From Conidiobolus incongruus B7586 (lineage: Eukaryota; Entomophthoromycota; Entomophthoromycetes; Entomophthorales; Conidiobolaceae): a DNA stretch of 14,064 bases. Below, one piece after another: positions 8,470 to 14,064 of the stretch; the first letter of the stretch is position 1, and the number at the start of each line of letters is the position of its first letter. Made by a program: the position numbers and the translations under genes. The notes below the pieces were generated by a model. That model had not been told where the DNA came from. It did no database searches and saw only the letters and a program-made list of their open reading frames with translations. Location of the stretch: positions 1 to 14,064 of the forward strand of contig JNEM01011322.1 of the NCBI GenBank assembly GCA_000697335.1, in the 5' to 3' direction.

Positions 8470-9560
8470 ACTCTTTAATTTTTTGCAAATAGGTATAATA
8501 GGCTGAAGTATTCTTAATATTTTCTAGAGGTTCTTATGTAGCTTCTTTAATAAGATAACCTATCTATTTTACATAAAAATAAAGCTTATTCCTAATAGAT
8601 TTAGACTTAATTATATAATTAATATAGTATTCTTCTTCTCTATCTTGATTAATAATTGGATCTAGTTTTGGGGTTTTTAATTGATTAGGAAAAGTGTTAA
8701 AATCTTCAAAGTATGGTTTAATTTTAGATATGTGAAAGGTAGGGTTGATCCTCAAAGTTAGAGGTAATTCCAAGGTAATATTTTCAAAATTTGAATCAAT
8801 AGATTAAATTTTATAGGGACTATAATATAATAGTAAGTATTTAGGATTTAAGCTAAATTTAAGTAGGGTAGGTTTAAGGGCAGATTGTTCTAAGTATACA
8901 AACATACTAGTTTTATATTTAAGAGGGTTTCTAGATAACTTTAAGTATTGTTGTTCTATGATCTTTTAATTTTCTTCTAAGTTAAATTTAACAAGAGAAT
9001 TGATATGTTTGATATTAGATTAAAATTCAACAATGTCTAAAGGTAAGTTGATTTGAAGTTTTAGAGTAATTATTAAATTAGGATGTTTACTATAATTGAT
9101 GAAATAAAGGCTAAAACCTGTTGATTTATTAATAAAGGTGTTAAATGAATATTAGAGTTAGTAGATATAAGCATCCTAATTTAACTGATTAGTGTTAATA
9201 TAGGCTCTAATCATTTGCTTCAGGGTTTTAATAGTTTTTTCAACAAGTTTATTGGTTTAGTGATGATTGGTAGTAAACATAGCTAGGTTAATCTTAAGGG
9301 AAAAGGATAGTGACTTCTAGAATCAAGAGTTGAATCACACATTTTTATCAGATACAATAGTTTGTGGAATTCTATAGTGGGTAAAGATATTAGAGAATAA
9401 CAATTGTGCAACATCTTTAGCTGTAGAAGTTTTGAAATCTAACTTATCTTCTTGATAAATGCTTCTAAGTATTTAAGTAGATAAGTGATTTGTAATCTGT
9501 AAGTGTTAAGAAAAAGTTGTAGGATAAGAAATGTGAGTGATTTTTGATTATTTCTACTAA
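8470..9560 (-). pseudogene. Fossil integrase with C-terminal chromodomain (gypsy pol)
   Basis: The core integrase region lies at about 9150-9470, with peptides such as HYRIPQTIVSDK. The integrase C-terminal segment with RINPTFHISKIKPY is at about 8700-8770. A chromodomain follows at about 8470-8660, with EEEYYINYI and EPLENIKN. The order matches chromoviral Ty3/gypsy pol. A 69-codon open frame at 8564-8773 is a fragment of this region, not a separate gene. Broken. Confidence 0.8.
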
Positions 9561-10800
9561 AGCAAAGAGTTTTTGTTTATAGACTAGGTATTTCAATTCA
9601 GCTGGTTTTATTTTTCTTAACTAGAATGTTATTGGTTTTAAGGTAACATTTGTAGGGTTAAACTCAACCTGTTCTCCCCTATTTATTATTTTATCCTATA
9701 GTTGTAAGGTAAAATATGAATTAAATTCAAACTAGGTTAACTATCCACCAATTGTAAAAAAACTAGAGTTAGTAAAAATAATGGTAGGTAGTTTTAGATT
9801 AAAAATAGATAAAGTAAAAGCATTGGTAATATAGAAAATCAAAGCATTTATACTAAAAGTATATAGTAGGGTTTATTCAAAAGGAGAGTTTTTCTTCAAG
9901 AGATTAATAAGAGGAGTAACTAGTTCAACAAAAGAATCAATGAAATCTTTAAAGTAATTCAATAATTTAAGTATAGACATAAGTTGATTTTTGTTTATAA
10001 GTATAGTAAAGGCTTTAACACCATTAAGTTTAGTTAGATCAATACTAATTCCTTAGGAGGAAACAATATAACCACAGAAAAAGACAAAAGAGGCACTAAA
10101 GATATATTTTGATAGTTTCAAAGGTAATTTATGTTCTTGAATAATTTGTAGGATTTAATTAACATGTTAAATATATTCTTCTTTAGTTTTTGAATAGATT
10201 AGGATATTATCAAGGTAGGTGATAACAAAGTTATTAAAAACAAGGTTGAAAAGGGAATTGATGAATCAAGTGAAAGTTACAGGAGCATTACATAATCTAA
10301 AGTTTATAACAGTAAATTTATAGTAGCTTAAAAGAGTGTTGAAAATAGTTAAAGGGATAGAGTTTTCTTCAACTCTAATATTATAATATCTATTCTTAAC
10401 ATCTAGTTTGGTAAATATAGTTGATTTAAGTAGTTTATCCCTAACATCATGTAGGTTTAGTAATAAAGTTTTATCCTTAATAGTTTTAGAGTTTAAAACA
10501 TGGTTATTAATATATAATCTCTAACCACCATCAGCCTTTTGTACAAAGAGGATTAAAGACTTTTATAGTAAGGAAGAAGGTTTAATATACCTATTTTCAA
10601 GTAGTTTTTGGATTTCTTCTTTTAAAGTTTGGTATTGTTCAGGAGATAAATGGTAAGTAAGTTTTAAGTATAATTGTGTACCAGGGATTAGTTTAATTTT
10701 GTGTTTAATATTATATTTAGGTGGTAATTTATTCACAAGTTTAAAAACATTAGCAAATTAACTTATTGTATTGTATAGGAAGTGGTTATTAGATATAACT
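9560..10800 (-). pseudogene. Fossil reverse transcriptase and RNase H (gypsy pol)
   Basis: The reverse transcriptase catalytic box region (ILIYSK context) lies at about 10185-10235, with RNase H sequence to its left toward the integrase. Boundaries are approximate. Broken. Confidence 0.7.
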
Positions 10801-11079
10801 TCATTAAAATCAATAGATGAAGTGTTGATAGATGAATAATAAACAGATACATATCCCCATAGATTATTTAAGTTTTTGATTAGCTTTTTACATTGATTTT
10901 TACTTATAATGATAGAATTATTTGCTACAATTGTAGAGTTAGTGTTAGGTAAAGTATTTAATAGTTTTATAGTAGGGTAATGTAGATTTTTTGAGATTAA
11001 TTCTACTAATTTTTTTAGAATATAAAAAAGATAGATTTGTAGCTTTCTAGGGTAATATCTATAGATATAAAACTGTGAT

Positions 11080-11340
11080 ATTCAAACTAATTTTGACCTA
11101 GTATAAAATTATAACTAATGTTGCCAACTAGGAATTTAATATATTAGGAGTAGTTAGGAGGTAGTGATAAGTATCTAAATACAGTGTTAGATGCCTGTTC
11201 TATTAAATTGTTAGTGTATTTAATTATCAAGTTACTTTTTTAGGTAGGTAAAGATAGCTTTACAACAATAAAAGAAGAGATAATATAACTAGAACAACCA
11301 GAGTTAATTAGAACACTAACAGGTATATCTATAAAAAAAC
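11080..11340 (-). pseudogene. Fossil retropepsin-like protease (gypsy pol)
   Basis: A VSVLINSGCSS segment at about 11290-11325 corresponds to the active-site region of gypsy aspartic proteases (usually a D-S-G box). It lies between the zinc knuckle and the reverse transcriptase, as expected. Broken. Confidence 0.6.
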
Positions 11341-11599
11341 CAGTTAACACAAACAATAGGGTGATAGTTAAAGGTAAAGAATTACAAGGTAGATTAGTTA
11401 CTAGAATATTTCTAGTTTCTAGTGGTTTAATCAGTTAGATTTCTCTAGTATACATAATTTAATTTGTGGAATCATTAGTTTATTAGAACTTTTGTGGATT
11501 AAATTAGAATCTGCTAACTAATTGTAAAAGGGGTGATTCTAAGGTTATATTAATATTATTCAGGTTTGATTTATAGTTGGTAGGTTGGGATTATTGAGA

Positions 11600-12424
11600 A
11601 TTAAACAGATATTGCTTCCTTAAAGGGTATTTGTTAGCTTTATAGTTAACTTAAGTCTTTTAGCAGTAATAATAACCTTTGTTTGTTTTCAAGTAGGCTT
11701 TAGCTTCTTTACTAAAGGTTTTCTTATAAAGCTTTAAAGCAGAAACATCTATCATTTGAAACTTAAGTGGGTTAGAGTAAAGTTTAAAAAATTAATTTTT
11801 AAGATGGGAAGATTTAATTATAGAGTAAAAGATATCATCAATTATAATTGCTACATCATAAATGTTAAAAAAAAACATATTATCAAAGTGTTCCCTACTA
11901 ACTAACTAAAGCTTCACTTGAGGGTTAAGGCATTGTAATAGTTTGTGGATTTATTCTTCTTCAGTGATATTTAATATGTTTAAACATATCTCATTAAATT
12001 TCTCAATCAATTATTTTGTAGAAGTTCTTTGTTTAAGCTAGGAAAGCTTTTCTCTTGTTAATTAAACTTAATCTTTTGGGTAATACCTTTCTTTAAGGGC
12101 TTTTTCCAATTGTTTAAAAGTTTATATCTTTGTAGTAGGTTATCCTCTTGAAGATTCTTTAGGATTAAGCTTGTAATGAGTTAACTACCAAGTATAAACA
12201 GATTTTTCCAAAAAAGAAGTGGCTAATTTAAAGATATTCTTTAAATCTTCATCAGGAATTAAATCAAAGTAATTCTTCATGTTTTTAAGATAGTTTTCAA
12301 GCTTGTAAAGGTTTTTTAAGCTATTATAAGTAGTTAATTTATTTTTAAAGACACTAAAGAGGTGGTTTAATGTATTAACTATAGTGAAATAGCTGGTTTG
12401 TTAGATTTAAGCTTTTTGAGACAT
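11600..12424 (-). pseudogene. Fossil gag with zinc knuckle
   Basis: The region between the 5' LTR leader and the protease holds gag-like sequence beginning near 12424. A CCHC-type zinc-knuckle remnant (GYYYC context) lies at about 11630-11690. Assignment rests on position and the knuckle. Broken. Confidence 0.6.
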
Positions 12425-12691
12425 GTTTTTTTCAATCAAAAGTTGTCTAATATAAGTTTCTTAGAGGGTAGTAAGCTTTTAAAGACTAAAGTTTTAGATT
12501 CATTTAGTAATTAAGCTGCTATCATTATTAAAATAATATAAGGGTATTTCCTTTTTTGGTGGTATTATAGTGTATAGTGTTAAATTTGAATGAAATAAAT
12601 TATAGATAAAATTTAAAATAGTAATAATTAGGTTTAATACAGATAGTTATTAATATCTAGTAGGTTTTTAATAGTTTTGTTACTGCTACTA

Positions 12692-13089
12692 TATAAACAT
12701 AGTGGTAGTTAAACTAATATAGTGCAGAAGAAAACTTAATATAAAAGTAGTGTGGTGTAGAATATAGTAATATAATATAACTGTAGTGTGCAAGTGTAAA
12801 TAAAGTTTAATTAAGCTTTAAACTAGGATGAGTCACTAATATATTAAGATTTATATTAGGTAGTGTTAATATCCTATAATATCAATAGAATATAATCTCA
12901 ATTTTAGAAATAGTGTAAAAGTAAAAATAGTAAGAATTGAGAAGAAAAAAAAGAACCTAGTTTATTAGATAATTTAATACTATTTATACAATTAATTTAA
13001 CTACATAAGTATAAATTAATCATATAATTTATAGTTAATTAGATTATATGAAAGTGTATATAAGAATTTAGAGAACTAATCTTTTAACA
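12692..13089 (-). repeat. 5' LTR of the gypsy fossil
   Basis: It is 398 bp and colinear with 8042-8439. It is the more C/G-depleted of the two LTRs, although a few differences run the other way. Confidence 0.9.
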
Positions 13090-13094
13090 AAAAG
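13090..13094 (+). repeat. Right target-site duplication (AAAAG) of the LTR element
   Basis: Exact copy of 8037-8041. After it, the Tc1 copy B sequence resumes and aligns with copy A from about position 1130. Confidence 0.85.
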
Positions 13095-13174
13095 ATTTAA
13101 TATATTTATGAAATATTATATAAAACAATAACAAAAAAATATGGTTATATATTATTAAAAGTATCCTTTTAATT

Positions 13175-13399
13175 CAAAAATCTATAAATTTATAACTTAT
13201 TTTAGTTAAATATTAAAATTTAATATTTTTGCTAATTGTTTATCAAATATATCTAAATATAATTATTTATTATCAAATAATATATTTTAATTATATATTA
13301 TAGTTTTAAATAAAATAATATATATAATTGTGTTATTTATTAATTAAAATATAAATATATATATTTTTTGATTTTATGGTTTACTTTTGCAAGTTAGTA
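13175..13399 (-). repeat. Copy B right inverted repeat with two direct repeats
   Basis: The inner repeat (13175-13204) and outer terminal repeat (13364-13399) mirror the left end of the element and match copy A at 1221-1253 and 1405-1439. TA follows at 13400-13401. Confidence 0.75.
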
Positions 13400-13401
13400 T
13401 A

Positions 13402-13618
13402 ATAGTATATTTTTCTTATTATTAATATTATATACTAATTTTATTTTATAATTTTAATAATGAAATTTTTTAGTAATTAAAAAAATTATTATTAGTGTAG
13501 AAATTAAATAATAGCACAATTTTAAAATTAAAATTAAACAAATAAATTAATAAATAATATATAAAATTTAATGAATAATATAAAATTAATAGCCTCTTTT
13601 ATTATTAATAACATTTTT
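13402..13618. other. Short AT-rich spacer
   Basis: This lies between the end of Tc1 copy B and the mariner transposase stop. It should contain the 3' end and terminal repeat of the mariner element, but I could not identify that repeat because the other end lies outside the window. Confidence 0.4.
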
Positions 13619-14064
13619 CTATACCTTTAGTAAGTTTCTAATACTTAAAAAACAGTTCTTTTTATTAAAAACTGAAATTTGATGTTTCATGAACCAATTT
13701 AATTTTTTTTCAGGAATTTTTTTTCCTGCAAGCTGTTTTTTTAATTGTCTAAAACAATTATAATCATATGGATTATAATCAGGTGAATATACTAGATGTG
13801 GTAACTCCCTCCAATTTTTTTTATATAAAAAATCTTTTACAGCTTTAGCTTTATGTATTTTGTAATTATCATGCAAAATAATAGGTGTCTTTAATTTATA
13901 TTGAGAACACCATTTAGAAATTGTTTTATTTAAAAAAGTAATATATAACTTATTATTAATTGATTTTCCTTGAGGTATTAAATAAAAAAACCATATACCA
14001 TTATAATCCATTACAACAATTAACATTCACTTATATTTAAAGTGATTATTCATTGGAATTTGTG
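13619..14064 (-). pseudogene. Mariner (DD34D) transposase, C-terminal part
   Basis: A minus-strand frame of 135 codons (14026 to a TAG at 13619-13621) encodes the catalytic half of a mariner transposase. It contains MLIVVMDYNG (the usual MLSVWWD-x-KG block), HDNYKIHKAK with the second catalytic Asp, and YSPDYNPYDY. Exactly 34 residues separate the second Asp from the third, the mariner DD34D signature. The ATG at 14026 is internal to the family alignment. The frame continues upstream through one TGA (14027-14029) into PMNNHFKYK and off the window edge, where the first catalytic Asp would lie. It is far better preserved than the two Tc1 copies, so it is probably younger. The single stop makes this copy likely non-functional. 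Confidence 0.8.

Larger units (their letters stand above)
8042..13089 (-). mobile_element. Fossil Ty3/gypsy (chromovirus) LTR retrotransposon
   Basis: This is a full-length but broken 5,048-bp element, with coding sense on the minus strand. It has 398-bp LTRs at both ends, a 5-bp target duplication and a purine-rich tract beside the left (3') LTR. Gag with zinc knuckle, protease, reverse transcriptase/RNase H, integrase and chromodomain follow in Ty3/gypsy order from right to left. The chromodomain after integrase marks it as a chromovirus, a lineage common in fungi. It carries many disruptions, well over ten, and cannot be active. The LTRs differ at about 27 of 398 positions, all transitions by hand count. 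If decay was accelerated by a repeat-targeted process, that overstates its age. It inserted into Tc1 copy B, so it is younger than that element. Confidence 0.9.
6806..13399 (-). mobile_element. Tc1-like DNA transposon, copy B, split by an LTR element
   Basis: This is the second copy of the element at 1-1439, here with both ends. The left terminal repeat starts CACTAACTTAC at 6806 and the right ends GTTAGTA at 13399. Both are flanked by TA (6804-6805 and 13400-13401). Without the nested LTR element (8042-13089) and one target duplication it is about 1.54 kb, a normal length for an IR/DR Tc1 element. It has lost more C and G than copy A (for example ACCTAAGGTGAG became ACTTAAGATAAG at the left inner repeat). 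The insertion lies just upstream of the transposase start, between the gene and the right inverted repeat. Confidence 0.85.

Overview
The window is very AT-rich eukaryotic nuclear DNA. It holds one intact protein gene, one probable host gene relic and a dense set of decayed transposons. The intronless secreted S1-family serine protease, the chromodomain-bearing Ty3/gypsy element, the Tc1/mariner load and the transition-only decay of repeats together suggest a low-GC fungus. An early-diverging lineage such as Entomophthoromycotina (insect-associated fungi with many trypsin-like proteases) is my best guess. This is inference; another AT-rich eukaryote cannot be excluded.

Layout. Positions 1-1439 are the right-hand part of a Tc1-like DNA transposon (copy A) with a dead transposase read on the minus strand. 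1442-2146 is featureless AT-rich DNA. 2147-5485 is the host island and contains every CpG dinucleotide I could find in the window. It carries the protease gene (2342-3268, minus) with a TATA box at 3321-3330, a broken C-terminal fragment resembling a berberine-bridge-enzyme-like FAD oxidoreductase (4306-4518, minus), and an unexplained patch of about 42% GC at about 4700-5075. 5581-6805 is extremely AT-rich and CpG-free with no recognisable gene.

6806-13399 is a second Tc1-like copy (copy B), split by a 5.05-kb Ty3/gypsy fossil (8042-13089, minus-sense) with 398-bp LTRs and a perfect AAAAG target duplication. Removing the insertion leaves a Tc1 element of about 1.54 kb whose ends each carry two direct repeats inside inverted repeats (IR/DR architecture). 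From 13619 to the window edge is the C-terminal part of a mariner (DD34D) transposase on the minus strand, better preserved than the other elements.

How it fits together. The protease is the only gene that looks functional: a secreted enzyme with a complete catalytic triad, a non-basic activation junction, an altered S1 pocket and a Gln/Asn-rich tail. The flanking repeats carry no CpG, and the two LTRs of the gypsy fossil differ only by transitions. Together this points to a methylation- or RIP-like C-to-T process acting on repeats while sparing the gene island.
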